Position numbers and translations under genes: made by a program
Part shown: in pieces, positions 22,497 to 31,248 of the stretch
Position numbering within the stretch: the first letter of the stretch is position 1
Layout of the letters: every line of letters begins with the position of its first letter
Assembly: GCA_900757595.1 (NCBI GenBank)
Contig: CAAEOL010000010.1
Location: forward strand, 1 to 50,486
Length of the DNA stretch: 50,486 nt
Direction of reading: 5' to 3'
From: an uncultured Collinsella sp.
Lineage (GTDB): Bacteria > Actinomycetota > Coriobacteriia > Coriobacteriales > Coriobacteriaceae
Notes under the pieces: generated by a model
What the model was told of the DNA's origin: nothing
What the model saw: the letters and a program-made list of their open reading frames with translations, nothing else
Database searches by the model: none

Positions 22497-25139
22497 CTAC
22501 AGCGCGCCGGAACCAGCTTGCATCATGCCGCCGGGACCCGAGCTCACGCCGCCGCTCACGGGCGCGGCGTTGCCGGTGTGCGGCGCTGCCGGGGCGGTAT
22601 CGCCACCGAGCGTGCCCGCCGGACGCGGTGCCGGGATCTCGCCCGTGCCGTGGCTAAAGACAAACTTGCCATCGGCCACGTCACATAGGACGGTATCGCC
22701 CTCGCCCCACTCGCCGGCCAGCAGCTCCTCGGATAGCGGGTCCTCGATGAGCTTTTGGATGGCACGGCGCAGCGGACGCGCGCCGTTGGTGAGGTCGGTA
22801 CCCTCGGCCACGATCTTGTCATAGGCCGCATCGGTGAGCTTGATATTCATGCCGTTGGCAATCAGGCGCTGACGCAGGTCGTCCACCAGCAGGTGCGCAA
22901 TCTTGGTCAGGTTCTCGCCCGAAAGCTTCTGGAACACCACGATGTCATCGATACGGTTGAGCAGCTCGGGGCGGAACAGGCGCTTGAGCTCGCCCATCGC
23001 ACGGCCGCGGATCTCACTCGACGTGAGACCCCGCTCGCCGGTGGTGCCAAAGCCCACGCTCGCGTCCTGGGCGATCTCGCGGGCGCCCACGTTGGACGTC
23101 ATGATGATCACCGTGTTGCGGAAGTCGACCGTCTTGCCCTGGCTATCGGTCAGACGACCCTCTTCAAGCACCTGCAGCAAGATGTTGAAGATGTCGGGAT
23201 GCGCCTTCTCGATCTCGTCGAACAGCACGACCGAGTACGGGTGGCGACGAACGGCCTTAGTGAGCTGGCCGCCCTCGTCGTGACCAACGTAACCCGGAGG
23301 GCTACCGATGAGCTTGGATACCTCGAACTCGCTACCGAACTCGGACATGTCGAAGCTGATGAGCGCATCCTTGCTGCCAAAGAGGTACTCGGCGAGCGTC
23401 TTGGCGAGCTCGGTCTTGCCTGTGCCGGTGGGACCCAGGAAGATAAAGCTGCCGCCGGGGCGACGCGGGTCCTTGAGCGGCGAACGGCTGCGGCGCACGG
23501 CCTTGGCGACGGCCTCGACGGCCTCGTCCTGGCCGATAATGCGGGTCTTGAGCACGCTTTCGGTCTGCAGCAGGCGACGGCTCTCGCTCTCGGTGAGCGA
23601 GGAAACCGGCACGCCAGAGGTCACGGACACGATGTCGGCAATCTGACTCACGTCGATGGTGAGCGGGCTGGCGTCGAGCTCGGCGGTCCAGGCGGCCTTG
23701 GCTTCGGCGAGTTCAATCTCGGCGGCCTTCTGCTGCTCGGTGATCTCGGCGGCCTTGTTCATGTCGTCGCTCTCGGTAGCCTCCTGTGCGGCAGCCTTGA
23801 GTTCCTCGATGCGATGCTCGGCCTCGCGCACCGGCTCGGGTGCGCGATTCGCGGCGATGCGAGCGCGGGCACCGGCCTCGTCAATGAGGTCGATGGCCTT
23901 ATCGGGCAGGAAGCGATCCTGAATGTAGCGGTTGGAGAGGTTCGCAGCGGCCTCGATGGCACCCTGCGTGTAACGCACGTGGTGGTGCTCCTCGTAGCGC
24001 GGCTTGAGCGCAGTCAGGATCTTGACCGTGTCCTCGACGCTCGGCTCCTCGACATCGATGGTCTGGAAGCGACGCTCGAAGGCCGGGTCCTTGGTGAGGT
24101 ACTTGCGGAATTCCTCGGCCGTGGTGGCGCCGATAATCTGGAAGGCACCACGCGCGAGCACGGGCTTGAGCATGGAGCTTGCATCGATGGATCCCTCGGC
24201 AGAACCGGCACCGATGATGGTGTGCATCTCGTCGATAAACAAGATGACGTCGTCGGCTTCGGTCGCCTCCTGGATCACGTTCTTGAGGCGCTCCTCAAAC
24301 TCACCGCGATACTTGGCACCCGCGACAAGACCCGGCAGATCGAGCGTCCAGATATTCTGGTTCATAAGATTCTCGGGCACATTGCCAGCAGCAATCTGCT
24401 GCGCCAGGCCCTCGACGATGGCCGTTTTGCCCACGCCGGGATCGCCCAGGATAAGCGGGTTGTTCTTGGTGCGGCGCGAAAGGATCTCCATCATACGCTG
24501 GACTTCCTTTTCGCGGCCGATCACCGGATCGAGTTCGCTGTCGCGCGCCTTCTGCGTAAGGTTGGTCGCGAACTGCTTAAGTGTATCGGTGCCGCTCCCC
24601 TTTTGCTGGGAGGCATCCGAGCCGCTAAAGAACGGCAGACCCGTACCGGGACGACCAGCACCGGCGCCAGCGAGCGGGCGCTTCTTATCCTGGTCCTTGG
24701 CGGTGAGTTTCTCGATAGCCTTTTTGATGGAGGCGGACGACACACCCAGGCGCATGAGGATGTCCATGGCCATGCCGTTGCCCTCTTCGACGATGCCGAT
24801 GAGCAAGTGCTCGGTCGAAACGTAGGTCTGGTTGTTCTCGCGTGCCACGCGGAAGGAGCGCTCCATCACGCTGATGACGAGCGGCGTAAAGGCGAGCTTG
24901 GCAGCCTCGGTCTCCTCGCTGGGCTCGGGAACCGTGGTCTGGACCTCTTTGAGGGTATCCATGATGTCATCGTAGGAGATATCGAGCGAGCGCAGTGCCT
25001 CGGCGGCAATACCCTCGTCCTCCTTAGCGAGCGCGAGCAGCAGGTGCTCGGTGCCCACCTTATTTGAGTGCAGATCGAGCGCCTCTTGCTTGGCCATGGA
25101 CATGACCTTGCGCGCGCGATCGGTAAAACGGTCTAACAT
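22497..25139 (-). CDS. clpC: ATP-dependent Clp protease ATP-binding subunit ClpC
   Basis: 880 residues. Two Clp_N repeats lie at about 1-145 (starting MLDRFTDRARKVMSMAKQEA). AAA domain 1 has GDPGVGKT (232-239) and ILFIDEMH (299-306); a short coiled middle domain spans about 435-490; AAA domain 2 has GPTGTGKT (569-576), followed by a C-terminal D2-small domain. The tail after about 845 is Pro/Ala/Gly-rich and ends GSGAL, longer than in Bacillus ClpC. It unfolds substrates for ClpP. RBS AGAGGA precedes the ATG, and AACTAGC is repeated twice just upstream. No CtsR gene or clear CtsR/HspR site is visible. Monocistronic, with its own terminator. Confidence 0.95.
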   Translation of the reverse strand: MLDRFTDRARKVMSMAKQEALDLHSNKVGTEHLLLALAKEDEGIAAEALRSLDISYDDIMDTLKEVQTTVPEPSEETEAAKLAFTPLVISVMERSFRVARENNQTYVSTEHLLIGIVEEGNGMAMDILMRLGVSSASIKKAIEKLTAKDQDKKRPLAGAGAGRPGTGLPFFSGSDASQQKGSGTDTLKQFATNLTQKARDSELDPVIGREKEVQRMMEILSRRTKNNPLILGDPGVGKTAIVEGLAQQIAAGNVPENLMNQNIWTLDLPGLVAGAKYRGEFEERLKNVIQEATEADDVILFIDEMHTIIGAGSAEGSIDASSMLKPVLARGAFQIIGATTAEEFRKYLTKDPAFERRFQTIDVEEPSVEDTVKILTALKPRYEEHHHVRYTQGAIEAAANLSNRYIQDRFLPDKAIDLIDEAGARARIAANRAPEPVREAEHRIEELKAAAQEATESDDMNKAAEITEQQKAAEIELAEAKAAWTAELDASPLTIDVSQIADIVSVTSGVPVSSLTESESRRLLQTESVLKTRIIGQDEAVEAVAKAVRRSRSPLKDPRRPGGSFIFLGPTGTGKTELAKTLAEYLFGSKDALISFDMSEFGSEFEVSKLIGSPPGYVGHDEGGQLTKAVRRHPYSVVLFDEIEKAHPDIFNILLQVLEEGRLTDSQGKTVDFRNTVIIMTSNVGAREIAQDASVGFGTTGERGLTSSEIRGRAMGELKRLFRPELLNRIDDIVVFQKLSGENLTKIAHLLVDDLRQRLIANGMNIKLTDAAYDKIVAEGTDLTNGARPLRRAIQKLIEDPLSEELLAGEWGEGDTVLCDVADGKFVFSHGTGEIPAPRPAGTLGGDTAPAAPHTGNAAPVSGGVSSGPGGMMQAGSGAL

Positions 25140-25324
25140 GCTAGTTCCTCTTAGACGAGCTAGTTTTTCAAACGCAAAGCGCCACTCGTGGCGGCGCTTT
25201 GGTCTCTTTACCCATATGGAGTATATGTTAACCGCTGGGGCCTTTTCCGCATGCAGCCATACGACAACGTCTACAAAAAAGGAATCGCCGGGTGCGGCGG
25301 GCGCTCTAGGTTAGAGGCTGTTGC
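25140..25324 (-). other. clpC upstream region with GC-rich hairpin
   Basis: AAAGCGCCGCCAC and GTGGCGCTTT (minus, about 25200-25178) form a hairpin roughly 40-60 nt before the clpC start. It may end the transcript of the upstream DUF2798-like gene or lie in the clpC 5' leader. TTAACA near 25229 might be a -35 box, but no good -10 follows at normal spacing. Confidence 0.4.
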
Positions 25325-25927
25325 CTAGCAGGCACGCTCGGCGCCCATGCTCTCGGCAACGTCATTGACGGCATCGGCAACGGGAGCGCCAGGCATACGC
25401 ACAAGCTCCATATGCTGATCTTCAAAGACGGTTCCCATGGGGAAGGCGCGGCGGAAGACAAAGCGAGCAACCGGACCAGCCACCAGCAGGTTCCAGGGCA
25501 GGGCCATGATAAAGTTGCGCGGAATGTTGACGAGCCACATCATCGGCAGCGCCTGCAAATTGGCAAGCGGGCCGCCGGGCATATGGAACAGGCCTTCACA
25601 CGCGCCGTAGAGCGACATGATGATGACCATGGGAACGACCATGCAGGAGCTGACGGCAAGCGTCATGGAAAGCGGTGAGCTCTTACCCGGCGTGACCAGG
25701 AATTTAAATGCGAAACCCTTGGCAAGGGGGCTGGCAACAAACCAGTCGCAGCACATGGCAAAAATGTAGGCAACGGGGAAGCCGAGCCACGCGGCGGCAA
25801 TGACCTCGCCGTTGATGGCCCCATGCTGCAGGGCAACGTTGTAGATGCTCATCCAGAGCACCATGCAAAAGCACATGATAAAGGTGAACAGCAGGCTCTC
25901 TCGTTTGTTGATAGGCATAAAGGGCAT
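25325..25927 (-). CDS. DUF2798-like membrane protein
   Basis: 200 residues; the second ATG at 25918 is an equally plausible start. Two similar halves each carry two hydrophobic helices: LLFTFIMCFCMVLWMSIYN with AAWLGFPVAYIFAMCCDWFV, and MTLAVSSCMVVPMVIIMSLY with WLVNIPRNFIMALPWNLLVAGPVAR. That is the DUF2798 repeat layout. Function is unknown. It stands between thrE and clpC, both on the same strand, with a strong terminator upstream that separates it from thrE. Confidence 0.75.
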   Translation of the reverse strand: MPFMPINKRESLLFTFIMCFCMVLWMSIYNVALQHGAINGEVIAAAWLGFPVAYIFAMCCDWFVASPLAKGFAFKFLVTPGKSSPLSMTLAVSSCMVVPMVIIMSLYGACEGLFHMPGGPLANLQALPMMWLVNIPRNFIMALPWNLLVAGPVARFVFRRAFPMGTVFEDQHMELVRMPGAPVADAVNDVAESMGAERAC

Positions 25928-25959
25928 GGTCCTTTCTGTGTTACGCCGCTACGCCACGC

Positions 25960-26013
25960 AACAAAAACGGGCGGGCAAGATGGAGCTGTTGGGACTTCAT
26001 CTCGCCCGCCCGT
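25960..26013 (-). terminator. Terminator of the ThrE-type exporter gene
   Basis: Minus-strand stem CGGGCGGGC (26013-26005) with GCCCGCCCG (25977-25969), extended by AGATG/CATCT, then TTTTTGTTG. The 126 nt between it and the gene end hold nothing else identifiable. Confidence 0.85.
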
Positions 26014-26139
26014 GGTACGTGCGTCTGCGACTACTTATGTGGTGGAACTACCCTAACACGAACGGCGCGCGCTTCGTAAGCGTTGAGTTTATGGAGATGC
26101 GAGGCGCAGTTGATCCGTTGGGACGTCCCCAACGACAAA

Positions 26140-27708
26140 TTAGCTGGTGTGGCGCCAGCGAGGGTCGGTGAGCGTACGCGCCACGCCCAGGCCAACGGGC
26201 AGAAACGCCACGATGAGCACTGCACGCACAAACCAGCCGAGCATATTGACCGTGTCGAAGGTGCACATGTAATACATCGAGCGATACAGATACAAGCCCG
26301 GCACCATAATGACAATCGACGGCACCGTGAGGGCGATGCGTGGGTAGGTGAGTTTGATTTCAGCTAAGCTCGCGAGCAGTCCCGATACCAGCGCGCCGAT
26401 AAACGCTGCTGCCTCGGGAGGCATACCCACGCTCAGACCCAGGAAGGGAAACAGCGTCGGCGCATCAACGAGCGTAAGGCGCAAGGTATTAGACACGGCG
26501 CCGATGAGCCCTGCCGCCGCTGCCATCTTTACCGGACTGTTGAACATAACCGAGAAGCCAAATACTCCGACAAAGCTCATCACAATACGCAAGAGTGTAA
26601 GAGCCAACGGTGAGAGGCCGAGCGGGGCAAAATCATCCGGCGCCAGCCCCACACACTCGGCAACCATCCAGCCTACGAGGGTCGCCATCACAATAATCGA
26701 CACAGCATACGAAAGACGCTCAATGCCGCTTCGCATGTCGAGCTTAGCGATGTCGAGGCCTGCCGTAATGAGAGGAAAGCCGGGGATCACAAAGAGCATG
26801 GCGCCGATATAGCCTTCTTGGTGCGACATTGCCCCCGGTATGACCTGGCCAAGGCCAAGCAATGCCAGCAGATACGAGACGCAAGCGAGTGCAACGCCGA
26901 TCGTCAGCGCGCTAAACTGGCCAAGGCCCTGCTTGAGAATATGGGAGCGCGCAAAGTTGCCGACACCAGCGCCCACAAATGCACAGGTCATCTCGATAGG
27001 GCCGCCGCCGAGCAAAAAGACAAAGGCGCCGCAAGCACAGGCCGCCGCAATGCCCTGTTGCCAGGAAGTGTAATCGGGTTTTGAACTCTCAACGGTCTTG
27101 AGCATCTCGTGGTACTCATGCACGGTAAACCGGCGCCCGTAAACCTCGATTTCCTTTAAGAAGCTCTCCATCATCCATATGCGATGAGTATTGACCCCCG
27201 TTGTGGGTAGGCTGACGACCTCGTTAAAGCAGTGACCATCTTCGATACAAGTACACTCAAACGACAGGAGACTTAAGTCAACGTGGATGGTGACACCGAG
27301 TACAGCGGCGACGCGATTCATGGTATCGCGTACACGCCAGGCACCCGTTCCGCTCGCGAGCATAAGCATACCGGTGCGGCAAATGATGGATGATTTATCG
27401 GTGAGCGGCGCATCGACGGCAAGCTCACCGCCTGCCGTCACGATCTGGCACCAGTCGGTTTTCATATGGAGGGCTCCGGCACGAACACCGTGGTGCAGAG
27501 GGACTCTTGAGAGCAACGAATCATGGCGCGAAGGCTGTGGGGGTTCCGTCGATTCGACCTCGTCCTCGTCGGGCCCTTCATCAACAAGGTCGAAAGCATC
27601 GAGCGACGCCGGCTCGCGACGATCGATCAGCTCCTCGTCCTCATCGTCAAAGTAATTGAACTGATCGAGCATGTCCTCTTCGATTGCACGATCGCTCGCG
27701 TCGTTCAT
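26140..27708 (-). CDS. Threonine/serine exporter family protein (ThrE + ThrE_2 domains)
   Basis: 522 residues. It has an acidic N-terminus (about 1-60, DEDEELIDRREP...), a ThrE domain beginning SLLSRVPLHHGVRAGALHM with SGTGAWRVRDTMNRVA, then about ten membrane helices. The first set (AAACACGAFVFLLGGGPIEM...) belongs to ThrE/DUF1212 and the second (MFNSPVKMAAAAGLIGAVSNTLR...GLLASLAEIKLTYP) to the ThrE_2/DUF3815 type. One chain holds both parts that are separate subunits in many Firmicutes. It probably exports small hydroxy amino acids or related compounds; the substrate is not shown by sequence. Confidence 0.85.
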   Translation of the reverse strand: MNDASDRAIEEDMLDQFNYFDDEDEELIDRREPASLDAFDLVDEGPDEDEVESTEPPQPSRHDSLLSRVPLHHGVRAGALHMKTDWCQIVTAGGELAVDAPLTDKSSIICRTGMLMLASGTGAWRVRDTMNRVAAVLGVTIHVDLSLLSFECTCIEDGHCFNEVVSLPTTGVNTHRIWMMESFLKEIEVYGRRFTVHEYHEMLKTVESSKPDYTSWQQGIAAACACGAFVFLLGGGPIEMTCAFVGAGVGNFARSHILKQGLGQFSALTIGVALACVSYLLALLGLGQVIPGAMSHQEGYIGAMLFVIPGFPLITAGLDIAKLDMRSGIERLSYAVSIIVMATLVGWMVAECVGLAPDDFAPLGLSPLALTLLRIVMSFVGVFGFSVMFNSPVKMAAAAGLIGAVSNTLRLTLVDAPTLFPFLGLSVGMPPEAAAFIGALVSGLLASLAEIKLTYPRIALTVPSIVIMVPGLYLYRSMYYMCTFDTVNMLGWFVRAVLIVAFLPVGLGVARTLTDPRWRHTS

Positions 27709-27971
27709 ATAGACGCTCCCTTCCTACCGACTAACCCCCATCCTAGGCAGCGACGGCTAAAGGAAACATAAAAGAGACGACTGTCATGCATGGAAGGCGT
27801 AAACCCCCAATGCGCCGGTAGACCCCAGGCGGCTAGGACCGTCCCCAAGTGCCGGCACAAGAGGAACGTCCCTAAGTGCCAACCAGGGCAACGCCGCAGG
27901 CAGAGGACGGACAGCGAGCGGCGTCCAGCTTGACAGCCAAGGCAACGCCGATGCCCTGGCAACGACAGCGA

Positions 27972-28070
27972 AAGCCCGCCAGAGTGAGCAAGGTGCCTTG
28001 AAACGAGGCGGCATTGACCTTCTGGTCATGCCGCCGAAGTTGAAAGGCAGATTGCCGCTCTGGCGGGCTT
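27972..28070. repeat. 99-bp four-tier nested palindrome
   Basis: The pairs are AAGCCCGCCAGAG 27972-27984 with 28058-28070, GCAA 27988-27991 with 28052-28055, GCCTT 27995-27999 with 28044-28048, GGCGGCAT 28007-28014 with 28028-28035, and GACC 28016-28019 with 28024-28027 around a 4-nt loop. Internal loops are small. Either strand could fold as RNA. It may be a structured ncRNA, a dispersed repeat (MITE/REP-like) or a regulatory leader. No U-tract follows. Confidence 0.75.
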
Positions 28071-28083
28071 GCAGCGTCGAGCC

Positions 28084-28110
28084 GTTACGCGGTTCGTAGA
28101 ACCGCGTAAC
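28084..28110 (-). terminator. Perfect 12-bp hairpin just after lysS
   Basis: GTTACGCGGTTC (28084-28095) and its exact complement at 28099-28110, with a 3-nt loop, lie 3 nt past the lysS stop. There is no T-tract, so it may protect the mRNA end rather than terminate. Confidence 0.5.
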
Positions 28111-28113
28111 TAG

Positions 28114-30078
28114 TTAGTACATCTTCGCGCCGGCAGGGATGGAAGCGTCGAGCTGAATCAGGTTGAGGCGCTCCTCGCCCTCCTCCTCGTGGATGGCGCT
28201 GATGAGCATGCCACAGCTGGGGATGCCCATCATCTTGCGCGGAGGCAGGTTGGTGATGGCGAGCAGGGTCTTGCCGACCAGATCCTCGGGCTCGTAATAA
28301 TCGTGAATACCGGAGAGGATGGTGCGGTCGGTGCCGGTGCCGTCATCGAGCGTAAAGTTCAGCAGCTTCTTGGACTTCTTGACGGCCTCGCATGCCTTGA
28401 CCTTCACGGCGCGGAAGTCGCTCTTGGAGAAGGTATCAAAGTCGACGAACTCCTCAAACAGCGGCTCGACGGCAATCTTGGAATAATCAACCGTGGGCTT
28501 GAGCGGCTTGACGAAGGGGCTCGCGGTGTTGCCGGCCTCGGCAGCTTTGGCAGCAGCGGCACCGGACTGGAAACCCTTCTCGGGCTTCATGTGCGGGAAC
28601 AGCAGCACGTCGCGGATGGAAGCCTGGTTGGTGAGCAGCATGACCACGCGGTCGATACCGATGCCGATGCCACCCGCGGGAGGCATACCGTACTCGAGGG
28701 CACGCACGTAATCCTCGTCGTACTCCATGGCCTCATCGTCGCCACCGGCCTTCTCGGCCATCTGGGCAGCGAAGCGCTCGGCCTGGTCGACCGGGTCGTT
28801 GAGCTCGGAGAACGCGTTGGCGTACTCGTGACCGGCGATGACCAGCTCAAAGCGATGGGTCAGGCGCGGATCATCCTCAAAGCGCTTGGCAAGCGGGCTA
28901 ACCTCGATGGGGTAATCGCACACGAAGGTGGGGTTGACGATGGTGTCCTCGCCCAGCTCGTCATAGATCTCGGCGATGATCTTGCCGGCGGTCCACTCGG
29001 GCTTAATCTCCAGGCCCTTCTCGCGTGCGGCGGCAGCAAGCTCCTCAACCGGCGTGTCGATGGTGACCTGCTTACCAATCACGTCAGAGACGATATCGGT
29101 CATGGAACGGCTTGCCCACTCACCAGAAAGGTCGATGGTCTGGCCCTGGTACTCAATAACCTCGGGGTTGCCGATAGCCTTGTTAGCGGCCTTAATGACA
29201 CCCTGGGCGAGCGCCTTCATGCCCTCGAGATCGGAGAAGGCGCGGTAAGCCTCCATCGTGGTGAACTCGGGGTTGTGGGTGAGGTCCATGCCCTCGTTGC
29301 GGAAGATGCGGCCGATCTCGAAAACGCGCTCAAAGCCGCCGACGATGCAGCGCTTGAGGTGCAGCTCGGTGGCGATACGCAGGTAGCACTCCTGATCGAG
29401 CGCGTTGAAGTGCGTGATGAACGGCTTGGCAGTAGCTCCGCCCTGGATGGTCTGCAGGATAGGAGTCTCGACCTCCATGTAGCCATCGGACTCCATAAAG
29501 CGGCGGAACGTGGAGAGGATCTGCGAGCGCTTGCGGAAGGTCTCGCGAACGTCGTCGTTGGCGATCAGGTCGACATAACGCTGACGATAGCGGGTCTCCT
29601 TGTCGGAGAGACCGTGGAACTTCTCGGGCAGCGGGCGAACGGCCTTGGACAGCAGCGTCGCGCTCTTGGGGGCAACGGAAAGCTGGCCACGCTTGGTGCG
29701 CACGACCACGCCGGTCACGCCCAGGATATCGCCCAGGTCGAGGGCCTTGAGCGTATTCCAGGCGGCCTCGTCCATATCGTTGATGCGGCAGAACAGCTGG
29801 ATCTCGCCGGTCGTGTCGCGCACAACGATGAACATGATCTTGCCCTGACCGCGCTTGGCGACCACACGGCCGCCGATCTTCACGACGTCCTCGGTGTCCT
29901 CGCCATCGGTGAGCTCGGCGTACTTAGTCTCGATGTCGACGACGTAGTCCTCAATCTCGGAGTGCTCGGGATAGGGGTTCTGGCCCGCCTCGAACAGGGC
30001 GGCGCGCTTGGCCAGGCGGGTGGCGCGCTCGTCGTTGAGCGTCGATGCCTGATCGGCGGCGTTCTGGTTTTCTGCCAT
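28114..30078 (-). CDS. lysS: Lysyl-tRNA synthetase (class II) with C-terminal tRNA-binding domain
   Basis: 654 residues, against about 500 for typical LysRS. An N-terminal OB anticodon-binding domain is followed by the class II core: motif 2 FRNEGMDLTHNPEFTTMEAY and motif 3 GGIGIGIDRVVMLLTN. After a linker, residues 530-654 form an EMAPII/Trbp111-like domain (DFRAVKVKACEAVKKSKKLL, GIHDYYEPEDLVGKTLLAITNLPPRKMMGIPSCGMLI), which in most bacteria is attached to MetRS or stands alone. It charges tRNA-Lys; the extra domain should increase tRNA affinity. greA lies upstream with a terminator between them. Confidence 0.95.
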   Translation of the reverse strand: MAENQNAADQASTLNDERATRLAKRAALFEAGQNPYPEHSEIEDYVVDIETKYAELTDGEDTEDVVKIGGRVVAKRGQGKIMFIVVRDTTGEIQLFCRINDMDEAAWNTLKALDLGDILGVTGVVVRTKRGQLSVAPKSATLLSKAVRPLPEKFHGLSDKETRYRQRYVDLIANDDVRETFRKRSQILSTFRRFMESDGYMEVETPILQTIQGGATAKPFITHFNALDQECYLRIATELHLKRCIVGGFERVFEIGRIFRNEGMDLTHNPEFTTMEAYRAFSDLEGMKALAQGVIKAANKAIGNPEVIEYQGQTIDLSGEWASRSMTDIVSDVIGKQVTIDTPVEELAAAAREKGLEIKPEWTAGKIIAEIYDELGEDTIVNPTFVCDYPIEVSPLAKRFEDDPRLTHRFELVIAGHEYANAFSELNDPVDQAERFAAQMAEKAGGDDEAMEYDEDYVRALEYGMPPAGGIGIGIDRVVMLLTNQASIRDVLLFPHMKPEKGFQSGAAAAKAAEAGNTASPFVKPLKPTVDYSKIAVEPLFEEFVDFDTFSKSDFRAVKVKACEAVKKSKKLLNFTLDDGTGTDRTILSGIHDYYEPEDLVGKTLLAITNLPPRKMMGIPSCGMLISAIHEEEGEERLNLIQLDASIPAGAKMY

Positions 30079-30095
30079 AGTTAGCTCCTCAAACT

Positions 30096-30128
30096 AAAAC
30101 GCTCCCCAGGATTCGGTCCCAGGGAGCG
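30096..30128 (-). terminator. Terminator between greA and lysS
   Basis: Minus-strand stem CGCTCCCT (30128-30121) with GGGGAGCG (30107-30100), then TTTTAG. It lies 28 nt after the greA stop. Confidence 0.75.
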
Positions 30129-30156
30129 AAAACATACCTTTACGCGGGACCGTGGT

Positions 30157-30627
30157 CTAGCGTGCGATCTTGGCGATGGTGTAGATGCGGGTCTTGCCGG
30201 AAGGCGTAACGACCTCGACGGAGTCGCCCTCGCCATGACCAATGATGGCGTGGCCGACCGGAGACTCGTTGGAGATCTTGTGCTCGAGCGAGTTGGTCTC
30301 GGTGGTACCGACAAGCGTGACCTCCATGACCTCACCGTTGGGATCAATCAACGAAACGGTGGAACCGATGGAGACGGTCAGATCACCCGTGGTGGCAGCA
30401 ACCTGGGCGTTGGCGAGAATAGCCTGAATCTCGGCGATACGAGCGGCGTTCTGAGCCTGCTTGTCCTTGGCGGCATCGTACTCGGAGTTCTCCGAAAGGT
30501 CGCCGAACGCGCGGGCTTCCTTGATGTCCTCGACGATCTCCTTGGCGTAATCGCCCTCACGCCAAGCGAGCTCCTCGACGAGCTTCTGGCGGCCCTCAGC
30601 GGTCAGTACGATCTGGCTTGCGTCCAT
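30157..30627 (-). CDS. greA: Transcription elongation factor GreA
   Basis: 156 residues, the usual length. An N-terminal coiled coil (LTAEGRQKLVEELAWREGDYAKEIVEDIKEARAFGDLSENSEYDAAKDKQ) holds the GDLSENSEY tip with the acidic residues that reach the RNA polymerase active site. The C-terminal FKBP-like domain includes SNESPVGHAIIGHGEGD. It rescues backtracked RNA polymerase. Confidence 0.96.
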   Translation of the reverse strand: MDASQIVLTAEGRQKLVEELAWREGDYAKEIVEDIKEARAFGDLSENSEYDAAKDKQAQNAARIAEIQAILANAQVAATTGDLTVSIGSTVSLIDPNGEVMEVTLVGTTETNSLEHKISNESPVGHAIIGHGEGDSVEVVTPSGKTRIYTIAKIAR

Positions 30628-30667
30628 ACGGATATCTCCCCAACTATGATGTAACGATCAACTGTCA

Positions 30668-30709
30668 ACAAAAACGAAAAAGACCGGCTAGCCTGCGGGC
30701 AAGCCGGTC
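30668..30709 (-). terminator. Terminator of tatA
   Basis: Minus-strand stem GACCGGCT (30709-30702) with AGCCGGTC (30689-30682), then TTTTTCGTTTTT. It lies 25 nt after the tatA stop. Confidence 0.9.
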
Positions 30710-30734
30710 AGGTGCTCACCCCAAAGGGATGGGA

Positions 30735-31010
30735 CTACTCTGCGTCCGCGTCGCTGTCCTCTGCCTTCTTTTGCTTGGCAGCAGCGAGCTTGGCCTCGAG
30801 CTCTGCGATCTCCTTGTCCTCCTTGGACTCCTCGACCACAACGTCCTCGGCCTGCTTGGTTTCGCCCTTATCGTCGCCCTCCATACCCTCGCGGATATTC
30901 TTGACGGTAGAGCCGAGGGACTTACCGAGCTTCGGCAGGTTCTTAGGCCCAAAGATAATCAGGACAACAACGAGAATAATGATGAGCTCAGGAACCCTCA
31001 GTCCAAACAT
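30735..31010 (-). CDS. tatA: Twin-arginine translocase subunit TatA/TatE
   Basis: 91 residues from the ATG at 31010, which has a GGAGG site; the open frame upstream runs back through the tRNA gene and is not real. The N-terminus MFGLRVPELIIILVVVLIIFGPKNLPKLGKSLGSTVKNIREGM is the TatA membrane helix, FGP hinge and amphipathic helix. A charged coiled tail (ESKEDKEIAELEAKLAAAKQKKAEDSDADAE) follows. It forms the pore of the Tat export system. No tatC is in the window. Confidence 0.95.
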   Translation of the reverse strand: MFGLRVPELIIILVVVLIIFGPKNLPKLGKSLGSTVKNIREGMEGDDKGETKQAEDVVVEESKEDKEIAELEAKLAAAKQKKAEDSDADAE

Positions 31011-31083
31011 GTAGACCTCCACAATACAGCGAGACAAGCTCGAATGAGTATACCGCGGGTATCGCGGTATCACAACAATAGCT

Positions 31084-31112
31084 AAAAAAAGGGACCGCAA
31101 GAAGCGGTCCCT
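31084..31112 (-). terminator. Terminator of tRNA-Pro
   Basis: Minus-strand stem GGGACCGC (31111-31104) with GCGGTCCC (31098-31091), then seven T residues. It lies 11 nt beyond the tRNA 3' end. Confidence 0.92.
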
Positions 31113-31122
31113 CCTCATGCTC

Positions 31123-31199
31123 TGGTCGGGTTGACTGGATTTGAACCAGCGACCCCTGCGTCCCGAACGCAGTGCTCTACCAAACTGAGCCACAACCCG
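31123..31199 (-). tRNA. tRNA-Pro (anticodon CGG)
   Basis: The acceptor stem CGGGTTG (from 31199) pairs with CAACCCG. The anticodon loop TTCGGGA gives CGG (Pro, CCG codons). The T arm CTGGTTCAAATCCAG is present, and CCA is encoded at 31125-31123. 77 nt. Confidence 0.96.
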
Positions 31200-31248
31200 T
31201 TAGCTCGACTATAGTAACAAAGATTTTCGCCGCGTGCTAGAGAAATTT

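Larger units (their letters stand above)
27709..28113. other. 405-bp noncoding region between thrE and lysS
   Basis: No real gene is seen. It holds two similar short motifs on the plus strand (GTCCCCAAGTGCCGGCAC near 27832 and GTCCCTAAGTGCCAACC near 27869), the large structured palindrome at 27972-28070, and a perfect hairpin 28084-28110 beside the lysS stop. An 81-codon frame on the minus strand runs through the palindrome and has no family signature. Confidence 0.6.

Noticed and set aside
22755..25067. A 770-codon open frame on the plus strand opposite clpC
   Set aside because: It is the antisense of a strongly conserved gene; long antisense frames are expected in GC-rich DNA. It has no family motif.
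25140..25230. CtsR or HspR operator in front of clpC
   Set aside because: I looked for GGTCAAA-type tandem repeats and CTTGAGT-N7-ACTCAAG and found neither.
27784..28029. An 81-codon minus-strand frame in the thrE-lysS gap
   Set aside because: It is built from a palindrome and GC-rich repeats, and no protein family is recognisable.
28189..30084. A 631-codon open frame on the plus strand opposite lysS, and similar long frames opposite asnB, pepD and argB/argJ
   Set aside because: All mirror real genes whose motifs read well on the minus strand; the mirror translations are low-complexity and unlike any family.
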